Shown: in pieces, positions 1 through 8,250 of the stretch
How the letters are laid out: each line of letters starts with the position of its first letter
How positions within the stretch are numbered: the first letter of the stretch is position 1
Source of the DNA: Larix sibirica
Taxonomy: Eukaryota > Streptophyta > Pinopsida > Pinales > Pinaceae
NCBI GenBank assembly: GCA_004151065.3
Contig: NWUY0300003961.1
Location: 22,337 to 41,231 of the forward strand
Reading direction: 5' to 3'
DNA: 18,895 bases
The notes under the pieces: generated by a model
The model's input: only the letters and a program-made list of their open reading frames with translations
Told to the model about the DNA's origin: nothing
Database searches by the model: none
Program-made: the position numbers and the translations under genes

Positions 1-195
1 CCGAGTTCAATTCCCCTTAGGGGTGAGCTAGTTGGGAGGAGACACCCAAAAATCCAACCATCACAAGGATTGGTGTGGCCCATGCCCATTGCGATCCCCG
101 GATGCAATCGACGACTTAGATGTCTCTAGATAGTGGTTCTTAACCAATGGTTCATTGCTACTGACTCCTAGTAATGAGCAAGCAATCAAACAAAC
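1..195 (+). mobile_element. SINE remnant cut by window edge
   Basis: The first bases contain GAGTTCAATTCC (3-14), which fits a Pol III box B (GWTCRANNC). It is followed by a body of moderate GC content and then an A-rich run with CAAACAAACAAAAG near 186-200. This is the arrangement of the 3' part of a tRNA-derived SINE; box A would lie left of the window. The right border near 195-200 is only estimated from the A-rich tail. It could instead be a diverged tRNA-like remnant of another kind. Confidence 0.45.
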
Positions 196-199
196 AAAA

Positions 200-1051
200 G
201 TCTAATTTGAAAATGCTATCATTATATTGATTAGAATAACTACGTATTATTGTTTTGTTATATGGAAAAAGATCTTCACAATTATTATAAAAGTTATTAT
301 TTAGTTTCCTAAAAATAAGAGAAGAAATATGGTGTCATTATAGTGATTCTGAGTAACTCTCATATAATGTGATAAAAGGTTTGAATCATTGACATTATCA
401 TAACATCATTTTCTTAACCTCAAATAAAGGAAGCGAGCAACTAGTCTTTGCCTTTATGTTTTTTAAAATTTGTTTAATTTATTGTGTTTGAGATAGTCAC
501 AAGAGAGAAAGCAACTGTAACAAATTCTTGTATAAATCAGTTTCCGACAAATCTAGGATCACGTATAATTAGAAATGTCTTGTCCCGTGTTCATGGAAAA
601 CATAAATTGCTAATGCTTGTTTTTTATGTTGGGAATGAAAAAGACACGAAATCGAGGGTGGATCCATGCATCAACGTGCATGGATAAAGCGTGGGCTTAA
701 AACATTGGGGGCCACTTGTTACAAGTTCTCATGATAGATACACTTGTCCTTGATTACATTTTTAAGGCCATGCCATTTCGTGTTACAATGGAATGCATAC
801 CTGAAGATAACATGCACAGGATTTCACAATGGAAACTAACAAGGAAATCTCTCCACAATTGCAATTCGAAACCTCCTAGAGCCACTCAAAAATCAATGTT
901 GGGGTTGATCACAACAACTTTGATGGAAATGGCAATGGCGACAAGAAAAACAGCATGAAACATAGGAAATTTCCCTGGCATCAAAAAACATGTTTGATTT
1001 TAATGTATAACAAATCTCTCCCTTCAAAACAATAATTGAAAAAACAATTCT
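200..1051. other. No gene recognised; AT-rich intergenic DNA
   Basis: Two short reading frames (484-687 and 716-958, both +) are open here, but neither shows a recognisable domain. Their composition is what chance reading frames in AT-rich DNA would give. I see no splice-flanked coding block, RNA gene or transposon terminus that I can support. Confidence 0.5.
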
Positions 1052-1171
1052 AATTCTAAATAGTATCTATAATCACAAACAAACAACAAATTCTAAATAG
1101 TATCTATAATCACAAACAAACAAATAACAAATTCTAAATAGTATCTATAATCACAAACAAACAAATAACAA
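1052..1171. repeat. Tandem repeat, 3 copies of ~37-41 bp
   Basis: Three head-to-tail copies begin at 1052, 1089 and 1130 with AATTCTAAATAGTATCTATA and continue with AATCACAAACAAACAA. Spacings are 37 and 41 bp; the extra bases in the later copies are an added AATAAC. A degenerate start of a fourth copy (AATTCTAAATAC) follows near 1182. The copies are almost identical, so the array is young or recently homogenised. Confidence 0.9.
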
Positions 1172-1280
1172 AGACTACATGTAATTCTAAATACATTAAA
1201 ATTAAATTTATTTTTCTTTCAAATTCAAACAAAATTACTTAAAACTTATTTTTACTTTTATTTAAAAAATATAATTGCCT

Positions 1281-1352
1281 ACACCTCAAACATACTCTCC
1301 TTCCTTTAAAACTCATACACATCAAACATACTCTGCTTCCTTTAAAACCCAT
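1281..1352. repeat. 36-bp tandem duplication
   Basis: ACACCTCAAACATACTCT at 1281 is repeated as ACACATCAAACATACTCT at 1317. The similarity runs on through CTTCCTTTAAAACYCAT, giving two adjacent 36-bp units (1281-1316, 1317-1352) with only a few substitutions. No function is suggested. It lies about 110 bp right of the 1052-1171 array. Confidence 0.85.
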
Positions 1353-1556
1353 TCCAATTTAATTTGATTAATTGAAAAGTCGATTTCCACGAATGTGAAA
1401 CATAATATATGTNTGATTTACAGAGGCATAAAAAATGGTAAAAATGGCTACAGAGGAATTCGATTTGGGCTACTGAGGCAAGGAAATGGCATAGGAATGT
1501 TTTGATGATGTGTATGATGTCTCCCACACCCTCCAGAGCAGTTGCATCAGTCGACA

Positions 1557-1942
1557 GCATAAGAAAGGTACATTGCATGGTATCCAAGGTGTAATTATCT
1601 TACTGTATAAACAAATTCAACTTTAAACCGTTTTATTTTGCTAGTGGTGGTAATAAAGAAGCTATGCCAATTTAGATTGATGTGATATTATTTTTAGAGT
1701 TATGTACAACACAATCCCCAACAACTAGCTCAATTGGTTGGGCCCCAGTTGACAAGCCATTGTAGGTCAGAGGTCAGGGGTTCAATTCCTGGGTGTTGGG
1801 GTTAGGTTCCTCCGTTTGAGGCATCGATAGGGTGCACCCCCCTTTAGGAAGGCCCCCCTAGAATGTTTCTGTTGAAAAAAAAGACTTATGTACAACATGT
1901 TAAATTTCAAAACAAATATAATGAACTATATATTATATTAGA
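1557..1942. repeat. Duplicated block, copy A (interrupted by a SINE)
   Basis: Starting with ATAAGAAAGGTACATTGCAT, this block matches 2097-2313 closely in sequence and order: the GGTATCCAAGGTGTAATTAT segment, then TTTTATTTTGCTAGTG, then TGATATTATTTTTAGAG, then AAACAAATATA and TATATATTAT. Copy A is longer only because a SINE is inserted at 1712-1885. Sequence before 1557 and after about 1942 no longer matches copy B, so the unit is about 200 bp without the SINE. The unit may itself be an old unclassified transposable element fragment. Confidence 0.85.
1712..1885 (+). mobile_element. tRNA-derived SINE with perfect 12-bp TSD
   Basis: Internal Pol III promoter: box A TAGCTCAATTGG at 1726-1737 and box B GGTTCAATTCC at 1779-1789, about 41 bp apart. 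A GC-rich body containing a run of C residues follows, ending in an A-rich tail (GTTGAAAAAAAAGAC). The insertion is flanked by TTATGTACAACA at 1700-1711 and again at 1886-1897. The sister copy of the host block at 2097-2313 has a single, slightly diverged version of that site and no SINE, so it serves as an unoccupied reference. SINEs are non-autonomous and move with enzymes supplied by LINEs. No cloverleaf is proposed, so this is not a functional tRNA gene. Confidence 0.9.
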
Positions 1943-2096
1943 AGATCAATAGTCAATTCAACAGTTCATGATTTGGGAGTGATATTAAATGCAGTGCTGC
2001 CTAATACATATGTAACGCGAAAAAAATACATTAATACTAACCAACTACCTTTTTGCAGGCTTGCCAATCTAATTACAACTACTACACAAAAATGTC

Positions 2097-2313
2097 ATAA
2101 GAAAGGTACATTGCATGGTATCCAAGGTGTAATTATCTTATTGCATAAACAAACTCCACTTTACACCAATAATAACGTTTTATTTTGCTAGTGCAGAGAA
2201 TAAAGAAGCCATGCCAATTTGGATTGGCGTGATATTATTTTTAGAGTTCTGTATAACATGTCAAAATGCAAAACAAATATAGCCAACCATATATTATGCC
2301 AAGAAGACTCTAT
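2097..2313. repeat. Duplicated block, copy B (no SINE)
   Basis: This is the counterpart of 1557-1942. It keeps the same segments in order, with scattered substitutions and a small insertion (about 12 bp, near CCAATAATAAC at 2165). At the position equivalent to the SINE target in copy A it reads TTCTGTATAACATG without interruption. The 540-bp spacing between copy starts suggests a local duplication that preceded the SINE insertion. Confidence 0.85.
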
Positions 2314-2399
2314 AAGCCATATCTTTATGATATCCTTTCGAAACAATGCTCAAATAGTTTATCATATGTCGAGGTTGACATAAATGTACACTGAGAGGG

Positions 2400-2529
2400 A
2401 TTGCCTTAATAGGTGGGGTGGCTGGGGCGGTCGACTGTGGTCGTCGCCACCCAGTATCGAACCCTCGACCCCATCCTTCTCAGCGCCTTCCCTAGACTTG
2501 GGCACCAGTGATCTACTCGTATGAAAACA
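2400..2529 (-). mobile_element. Minus-strand tRNA-derived SINE with imperfect TSD
   Basis: Read on the minus strand, a box B (GGTTCGATACT) occupies 2463-2453, and a weaker box A-like sequence (TAGATCACTGG) lies upstream of it at 2515-2505. The GC-rich body contrasts sharply with the AT-rich surroundings. The flanks carry an imperfect direct repeat of 18 bp: AAATGTACACTGAGAGGG at 2382-2399 and AAATATACACTAAGAGGA at 2530-2547. The three differences are all G/A transitions. The body is about 130 bp. It belongs to a different SINE lineage from the one at 1712. Box A is poor, so the tRNA origin is probable rather than certain. Confidence 0.7.
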
Positions 2530-2547
2530 AAATATACACTAAGAGGA

Positions 2548-3328
2548 CCATGGCATAGGGACATCAAGGACAGGGTGGTCATTATAGTTTTGCTTTGTAA
2601 CTCAAAATGGGCATGAGTTTAGGTTAGCAAAGGTTTTGCATAAATCATTACAATGACATGAATTTTCATCAAACATATGTTGATTCCGATGAGGATGTTG
2701 CATTGTTGCAACATGATTATGTAAATTTGATGAAGCAAGGGAAAATTAAAAAGATGGGGAAGTATTGGCACAGTTGAGGAGCTTCAGGATAACAACATAA
2801 TCGAGTTTCTAAGTGAAGTTAGCCATTAATTTTCTATTTGTTTAAGGTACCTTCACGTCACAAGATAATCACTGTCATGATTTTTGATGACCAATTAACT
2901 AGGAATGATCTATTGCGATAGTAGTCTTGGTTTTGACTTCCCTTGGCTGTATAGGTTCTTTGCCATACCATTCTTCAAACAAGAACATAACATAAAATAT
3001 TGTGAAGGAAAAAACTATAAAAGGAAAACATGTATGATAATCAAAGCTGTAAGGATAAAAGACATCCTACAATTTACATGCATGTGTATTTATTTACAAT
3101 GCACCCTACCTTATTATGCAAATATAAGGTCATGGTGTGATTGAACGATGGTAATAGGGCTCGAGGGTAGAACCATTGGTGATATGGGAAAATAGACGTT
3201 CTTGAATGTCTTTCAACTAGAACGCATTGTTCCCTAATCTTTGTGCAACAGTGAACAGGCCAAGGCAAAGCTTTTAAAACTTGGTGTGTTTTCTTTTATC
3301 ATTGCGAGAAAAGTATCAAAGTAGGACC
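2548..3328. other. No gene recognised
   Basis: A stretch of about 45 open + strand codons runs through roughly 2640-2776, ending in TGA. It is rich in charged residues and could be a relic of a transposon protein, but I recognise no domain. Small frames at 2905-3144 (+) and 3074-3268 (-) overlap each other and look like chance. No supported RNA gene or transposon end. Confidence 0.45.
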
Positions 3329-3330
3329 TG

Positions 3331-3370
3331 TTAACCCCCAAATTTACCCCTTGGAAATTTGGAGGGTTAA
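3331..3370. repeat. Inverted repeat / hairpin
   Basis: TTAACCCCCAAATTT (3331-3345) and AAATTTGGAGGGTTAA (3355-3370) are near-perfect reverse complements, with one unpaired base and a 9-base loop (ACCCCTTGG). The preceding TG (3329-3330) would suit the TG...CA terminus of a long terminal repeat, but I could not find the matching right end. It may be a transposon terminus, a foldback element or simply a stem-loop. Confidence 0.8.
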
Positions 3371-3649
3371 GGGCCAGTACATTCCATTAGGTTGATATCC
3401 AAACAATATTTCCATAGACACCTTTGCTTGAGTCAAGGTTGGTTCTCATTGAGTTCAGGTATAGGATTGGTTCTGTGATGTTTTTATGATTCAAAGACAG
3501 ATAGTTCACAAGTTTTTTGTCATATTTGAGTGATTTTCTATTTTCGATAGTACTCCTATATTTTAAGAGATAGGGTTCATAGGTTTGCATGTTAGAAATG
3601 TTCATATTTTTAACATCCTTGTGAGCTCATGATTCCATTGAGCATTTTC

Positions 3650-3845
3650 ACATGACATGCATGATACTTCTATTTTTTGGTAGTTAGGGTTTAACTTGCA
3701 TGGAACTATTGAGGGCATGCTTGGACATGCATGTTTTTGCATGTCAAATATTCAAACATGCAAGGAATTTTCTATTTTTAGTAGAGAGCCATGCATGTGT
3801 GACATGTGGAAGTCTCAGGTAATGACACGTGGTAGCTTATGGTTG
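3650..3845. promoter_or_regulatory. RY (CATGCA) cluster with a G-box
   Basis: At least seven CATGCA/TGCATG or closely related GCATG sites fall between about 3652 and 3800. One pair forms a perfect 8-bp inverted repeat, GACATGCA (3724-3731) and TGCATGTC (3738-3745). A G-box core CACGTG follows at 3836-3841. In plants, RY motifs are bound by B3-domain factors of the ABI3/FUS3 type and G-boxes by bZIP or bHLH factors, and the pair is typical of seed-expressed promoters. No gene starts close by (the nearest supported exon is 2.2 kb to the right), so a regulatory role is only a possibility. The motifs could also belong to a decayed transposon. Confidence 0.3.
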
Positions 3846-3849
3846 TCAC

Positions 3850-5990
3850 ATGTGTCAGGATCTGGGAACCTAAATGATTAAGCAGTGATGTAGCAAGCGC
3901 TTGAGTTCACTAAGGGATTTCATGAGCTATCATAGTGCATGCCTTGGTCAACTTGAGACAACTAGGTCGCTTGCATGGATAAGGGAGTGAGGTGGCATTA
4001 GGGTGAGTTAATTGGATGTATGTGTTAGTTAAATAAAGCACCCTCCTTAGTAAATTGAAGCAAGGAGCACTTCACATCATTTCTTCTGCAATTATTCTCA
4101 ATTTACCTTTACTCATGTAATGCGCATGGGCTTCTCTCACTTTACTCAGGATCTAACTCAAACTGCCTTCACTTAACTCCACACTTTAAAATCTCACCTT
4201 GGTCAACCATCATTTTAACTTAAGTGCATGACACACTCTCTCTCTCTCTCCCACTACCACTCAACTCGAAGATACTCCAAGAAATGCTACTATGCATGAA
4301 TTTATGGACTACACTCTCAACTAATCTAACTAAAATGCACCCTTGGTTCACTCTCCTCACATCAATTCGGTTCAATTTCATCTCCACTTTGTCAATGCAC
4401 ATGGAATCTCACCTCACTCCTTCATTGAGTTAACTAAAGCACGAGGGAAGATTTCACATGAACTAAGAAGATGGTTTACCTCACTCGTCCTCTCACCCAA
4501 TCAACAAGGCACCTACCTATCATCACTCTACTCCATCTTTACTTCACTCTGGTGTACCTCTAGAAGATCAAGACACATGGTCGCTTCACAACAGTTCATT
4601 AGTAGTCAAATAGTAGGTGTCTCCACTTGATTGTGGTGCATCTATTGTTTCCATGTAGTGAAATGGCCATTATTGTTTTTCTCAAGAATTAGTGCAAAAC
4701 ATATAGATATTTGAGTAAGTGTTATGCTTTCTTTCTAAATAATTAAGTACTCTAGCTTGGCTAGGTGCCTATCTTCTTTCGCATGTAGTAGTAGTATTCA
4801 ATAGAAAAATGTGCAATCGTTGTGACTACACATGGGTCATCTTTCGTAAAATACCTATTAGAACATGCTTTGTGTTGGGACAATTCTTTCCCAAACAAGT
4901 GCTTTTAACCATTATATTAGCCTATTAAATGTATGGGAATAAGTAGCCTTGGTGCTCATTAATCTTGTCTCTTTGGGGGAAAAGGTGATTTAGAGTTATG
5001 AGTTAATGGATTGTAATAATATTATTTTTTTATAACTAAATCAAATGTATAGCAAAATGAAAAGTGATAAAATCTAAAAGGACTACTAACGTAGAATGGA
5101 ATCTCAGTCATGGAAAATACAATTTTGTTACTAATAATTATAATTGATATGAACATAACTTATATAACAACTTTAAGTCAAAGAAGATTAAACTATATAA
5201 CAATCTCAAGTCAAAGAGGACTTGCAAGGCATGCCACTAAAAATGTCAATGATGTTAATATTAGAGTAAGGGAGGATGTTATCACATTAACCTAAAACTA
5301 ACTTCCAAATTGACATGCTTCTTGGTGTGGGTAATGCTTTATAAACAACCTCTATTTCACAATTATCATGCATATGAGGTTATTGACAACACACTGAATT
5401 AAAGGGAGAATATTAAATTGGAACAAAATTTCAATAATAGAATATGCAATTACAATCGTAAGACTTGCAATTAATATGAGCATCATATAGATAACAATTA
5501 TAAGATGGAGATGACTCACAAAGCAAGTTGTCAAAACCGTGACATTGTTGCTCGAGTGAAGAAGAATGTTCTTAAAATAAATCAAATACACCTCTATATG
5601 TTTTCAAATTTTTTTAGGACATAATTACCTCTTACAACATATACACCAACCTTGAAATTTTTCACTCAAAAATAGAATACAAATCCAATACCAACCCTTG
5701 TAAAGTGAACCATTTAAACCAAATTTCAGTATAAATTTTAATGTTTGTCATAGTTTCTTTCACTTGAACAATGTTATTATAGGTCAGGTTCCTCGATGTT
5801 GTAGAGGTTTTGAAGGTCTTTGATTCAACCCAAAAGCTTAAAAAGTCTTAAAACACATTATATTAAACAAATTCTAAATTGTAATTGAAGTTTAAAATCT
5901 TTTCGTAAACTAATTATAATTACAAATATAACTAAGCGTGAAGACCTTCCATCTGTAAAACATATGTTTTTTTTGTTAAAAAAAAACGTT
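3850..5990. other. No gene recognised; (CT)n and AT-rich DNA
   Basis: A short CT microsatellite occupies 4236-4250. From about 4060 to 4640 the + strand is pyrimidine-rich with many ACTC/TCAC words, which keeps overlapping frames open on both strands (4220-4402, 4224-4433, 4343-4630). None resembles a known protein. Downstream, 4650-5990 is AT-rich with only chance frames. The whole 3329-4640 block might be one decayed LTR, but no matching second end was found. Confidence 0.45.
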
Positions 5991-5992
5991 CT

Positions 5993-5999
5993 TATAAAA
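5993..5999 (+). promoter_or_regulatory. TATA box candidate for the YjbQ-like gene
   Basis: TATAAAA lies at 5993-5999. It is flanked by two copies of AAACGTTCTTA-like sequence (around 5984-5993 and 6002-6012). A plant transcription start normally lies about 25-35 bp downstream, that is near 6025-6033. This would leave a leader of about 65 nt before the ATG at 6095 and would exclude the in-frame ATG at 5999. The spacing supports choosing 6095 as the start. Confidence 0.5.
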
Positions 6000-6094
6000 T
6001 GCAAACGTTCTTACTAATTTCAAAGCAACAAATTTACTCCGAAGACGATAAACCTCTAAACGAATTTGCAGATCTGAGGGCATCGAACGACGTC

Positions 6095-6169
6095 ATGGCG
6101 GCCAAATGGGCACAGAAAACAATAGTTCTTCCTCCACACAAGCGAGGATGCCATCTTGTCACCTCAAAA
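6095..6169 (+). CDS. UPF0047 / YjbQ-family protein, first exon only
   Basis: The 25 codons from ATG 6095 read MAAKWAQKTIVLPPHKRGCH followed by LVTSK. This matches the conserved N-terminus of plant UPF0047 (YjbQ family) proteins, which typically read KWAQKT, a P-P-x-x-R-G-C-H turn, then L-x-T-x-K. The bacterial relatives are small (~140 residue) proteins with weak thiamin-phosphate-synthase-like activity; the plant role is not well defined. The exon ends in AAA followed by a consensus donor GTAAGA at 6170, a phase-0 junction, exactly where the family sequence continues with ILKEI. ATG 6095 sits in a good context (GTCATGGCG). The in-frame ATG at 5999 would add 32 residues but overlaps the TATA box. 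No downstream exon with the family's HTSASL or NYDSDV motifs was found before 17000, so this may be a gene with a very long intron or an isolated gene fragment. Confidence 0.75.
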
Positions 6170-6219
6170 GTAAGAATTTTTTTAATCAAACCACTGTCTT
6201 CTTCATCCGAGAGATATAG

Positions 6220-6612
6220 CCTAGCTGCAGACCCTAATTCTAATTGCTTACACTGCTAAAATTTTATGACCATCAATTTGATATCTTGTGTATGTAAGAT
6301 GGTACAAAATTGTGTTCCTCGGGTTGTCGGTGGTCCAGTGGCAAGTCCGAGTGCTTCTTTTGCAAATATCGGTTCAAACCCTGACATGCCAGCTCCGGTA
6401 ATAATCGTTTCAAAGAACGAGTGAAAGTCCCGGAGACCATGACGGCCCCAGTGAGGGTTGATAAAAATCAAGCAAGCAGCTTCGTTCGTAGGATAAGCCC
6501 AAATGTTCCTTTTTAAACTAGCCTTGCCTGTGCATACCACAAAACCTAGCTGTTAACCGTAATTTGAATTCTGTGAAGCCCTAGCTGCTAACACTAATTT
6601 TAATTGTTAACC
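6220..6612. repeat. Three ~31-bp related repeats around a SINE
   Basis: Related copies start with CCTAGCTG at 6220, 6545 and 6580 and continue with the pattern AACCCTAATTYTAATTG. The second and third are adjacent (35 bp apart); the first is separated from them by the SINE at about 6312-6540. The layout suggests an ancestral short tandem array, in the first intron of the YjbQ-like gene, that was split by later insertions. Confidence 0.65.
6312..6540 (+). mobile_element. tRNA-derived SINE, third family
   Basis: Box A TGGTCCAGTGGC (6331-6342) and box B GGTTCAAACCC (6371-6381) are both close to the Pol III consensus and 28 bp apart, as in a tRNA. A GC-rich unrelated body follows. Borders are estimated: TGTTCCT occurs at 6313-6319 and again at 6504-6510, but 7 bp is too short to prove a target-site duplication. 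The long minus-strand frame over this region (6256-6540) is a by-product of the SINE's composition. A genuine tRNA gene is rejected because the region between the boxes and beyond does not fold as a cloverleaf on inspection. Confidence 0.7.
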
Positions 6613-6874
6613 CCAAGACATGATCAGATGCTAGTTTTATCTTAAGATTCAAGTCAAGTGCAGATGATACAAATTCATTAGCATTTTAAGACTAAACAAG
6701 CAGGATAAAGCATATATTCAGCTTACTTTAAAGTTTGGTTATATGATGGTTTATTGTTATTTTGACTATTGGTATAGATTGAGATGGATATTCGCTGGTT
6801 TATTTTATTATATATTTAATAATTATTATTGTCTTTTAAATTATTATTATTATGGCTGTCTAGATTCAAACTTT
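6613..6874. other. No gene recognised; AT-rich
   Basis: AT-rich sequence with an ATT/TTA microsatellite-like patch near 6805-6855 (TTATTATATATTTAATAATTATTATTG and following). No coding or transposon signal that I can support. Confidence 0.5.
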
Positions 6875-7085
6875 CATGGATTTCAGTTATTTTTTCATTT
6901 TTAGTTGATGTTACAGGTGTGACACATCTACCTGGGCTGTAAATGCACCTTGCCACTATGTATGGTTGACTATTTTTTAATTTTATGGATTTTAATTTTT
7001 TTTTCAATCTAGTTTATTAATATTGCAGACATGACATATCTACCTGGGCTGTAGATGCACCTCGCTACTCAGTGCAATTAATAAA
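6875..7085. repeat. ~110-bp tandem duplication
   Basis: ATGGATTT at 6876 and 6985, and TACCTGGGCTGTARATGCACC at 6929 and 7041, show two adjacent copies 109-112 bp apart. The 3' halves are the better conserved; the poly-T middle parts have drifted in length. No function is apparent. Confidence 0.75.
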
Positions 7086-7810
7086 TAAAACCATGTACAT
7101 GAGCTTTTGATTAAAATAAAGTGGGTTGCAAAGACAACAGGGACATGCACTGCTAGAGTGGAGTATTATCACTAAAACGAGGGAAGATATATCACCTCAC
7201 TATCCGTCTGAGGTGAGATACCCTAGCTATGAGAATTATGAGGTCAATTTCTAGGAACATTGGAATTTCTCACATTTGGAGAGTTCTTATGGTAGTTCTA
7301 TAATAACTAGTGGTAACATGGTGCTTTTGAGAAGCCATTGGTCTAATAATAGAAGGAATAAACGGAGTTTGGGTGGCATCTTAAATGATTTTGATGAGTT
7401 TATTTAAATGTCTTTGAACAAAGATGGGTATGCCATGTTGAAGTCATGGAGGAGAAGATAATTTTCCTGACAAGCTCAAGGGAGAGGAATAATAAGGTCA
7501 TTCTAGCGCAGCAGGGGTGATGAAACAAGTGAGAATTTATTGCGAGGGATAGGAGCTTATTAGTTGGATTGTGTGTGCACTGTGCAACTATCAAGGATAT
7601 ACTAAGGGGCATAATGAAATTGAGAAAAGTTTGATGATTTCATGGCCATGCAAAAGGGGATTGGGGAGGACTTTATGAAGCTAAGGGAATGTGTGTAGGA
7701 ATCCAATGATTTGATGGGGAAGATGCACCGACAACAAAACGATTTAGATGTAGGTTTCTTGCAACCATTCATGGAATAAATGGCATTAGAACAAAACCTA
7801 GGAATTGAGA
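7086..7810 (+). other. Unassigned, possibly decayed element sequence
   Basis: The + strand from about 7190 to 7400 stays open in pieces with a composition (E, N, S, R rich) reminiscent of a retrotransposon gag-like region, but the frames are broken and no conserved motif is visible. This stretch ends directly at the 3' terminus of the LINE at 7811, so it is the DNA into which the LINE inserted. Confidence 0.35.
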
Positions 7811-7832
7811 GATAAGATAAGATAAGATAATT
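7811..7832 (-). repeat. (TTATC)n tail marking the LINE 3' end
   Basis: Four GATAA units on the + strand sit at the junction between the LINE 3' UTR (which on the element strand ends with GTTGGACATTAATAAAATTA) and unrelated flanking DNA. Short simple-repeat tails in place of poly(A) are known for several LINE clades. Confidence 0.8.
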
Positions 7833-8250
7833 TTATTAATGTCCAACGAATGACCACAAAAGTAGGTCAATGGGATTGTTTAGTACCATGATAACAATAC
7901 AAAGTGGGAGCATAAAAGTAGCTCCTATAAAAGGCTAAAAGCAAAACTCAAAACAAACCCTTGCTCTATAAATGGAGAGCCGATCTCAGAGAAAAATATA
8001 TACAAGGAGAGATATGAGGAGAGCCGATCCAAGAAAAGAGAGTGGATCCAAGAACAATGATGTAAAAATGGTGAAACTGACATTGTCATGGGCCGCTGGA
8101 AGCACTGGAAACATTGGAAGCATTGGGAGTGTTTCTCCTATCATTCGAGGTTGAGTGAAGGAAGCTCAATAGAGTACTCTGTTTGGAGGAAGAGCTAGAA
8201 GAGGAGCTACAATCGGTAGTGTATCGTTGCTTGGAGGGGGGTGCTTGATG
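7833..8250 (-). other. LINE 3' untranslated region
   Basis: Sequence between the ORF2 stop at 8251 and the pentanucleotide tail. It is continuous with the element, but has no coding signal. Two GAGAGCCGATC words (7975 and 8021 on the + strand) form a small direct repeat. The + strand frame 7972-8154 here is judged a chance frame. Confidence 0.7.

Noticed and set aside
1052-1171. Regular repeats resembling a small CRISPR array
   Set aside because: The units are directly tandem without unique spacers, and the context is a plant nuclear genome.
1726-1789. tRNA gene (A and B boxes)
   Set aside because: No cloverleaf and no acceptor stem pairing by eye; an A-rich tail and target-site duplication show a SINE.
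4220-4630. Overlapping frames on both strands near the CT repeat
   Set aside because: Open because of low-complexity pyrimidine-rich sequence; no domain and mutually overlapping.
6331-6381. tRNA gene
   Set aside because: Good boxes, but the flanks do not pair and a non-tRNA body follows; classed as SINE.
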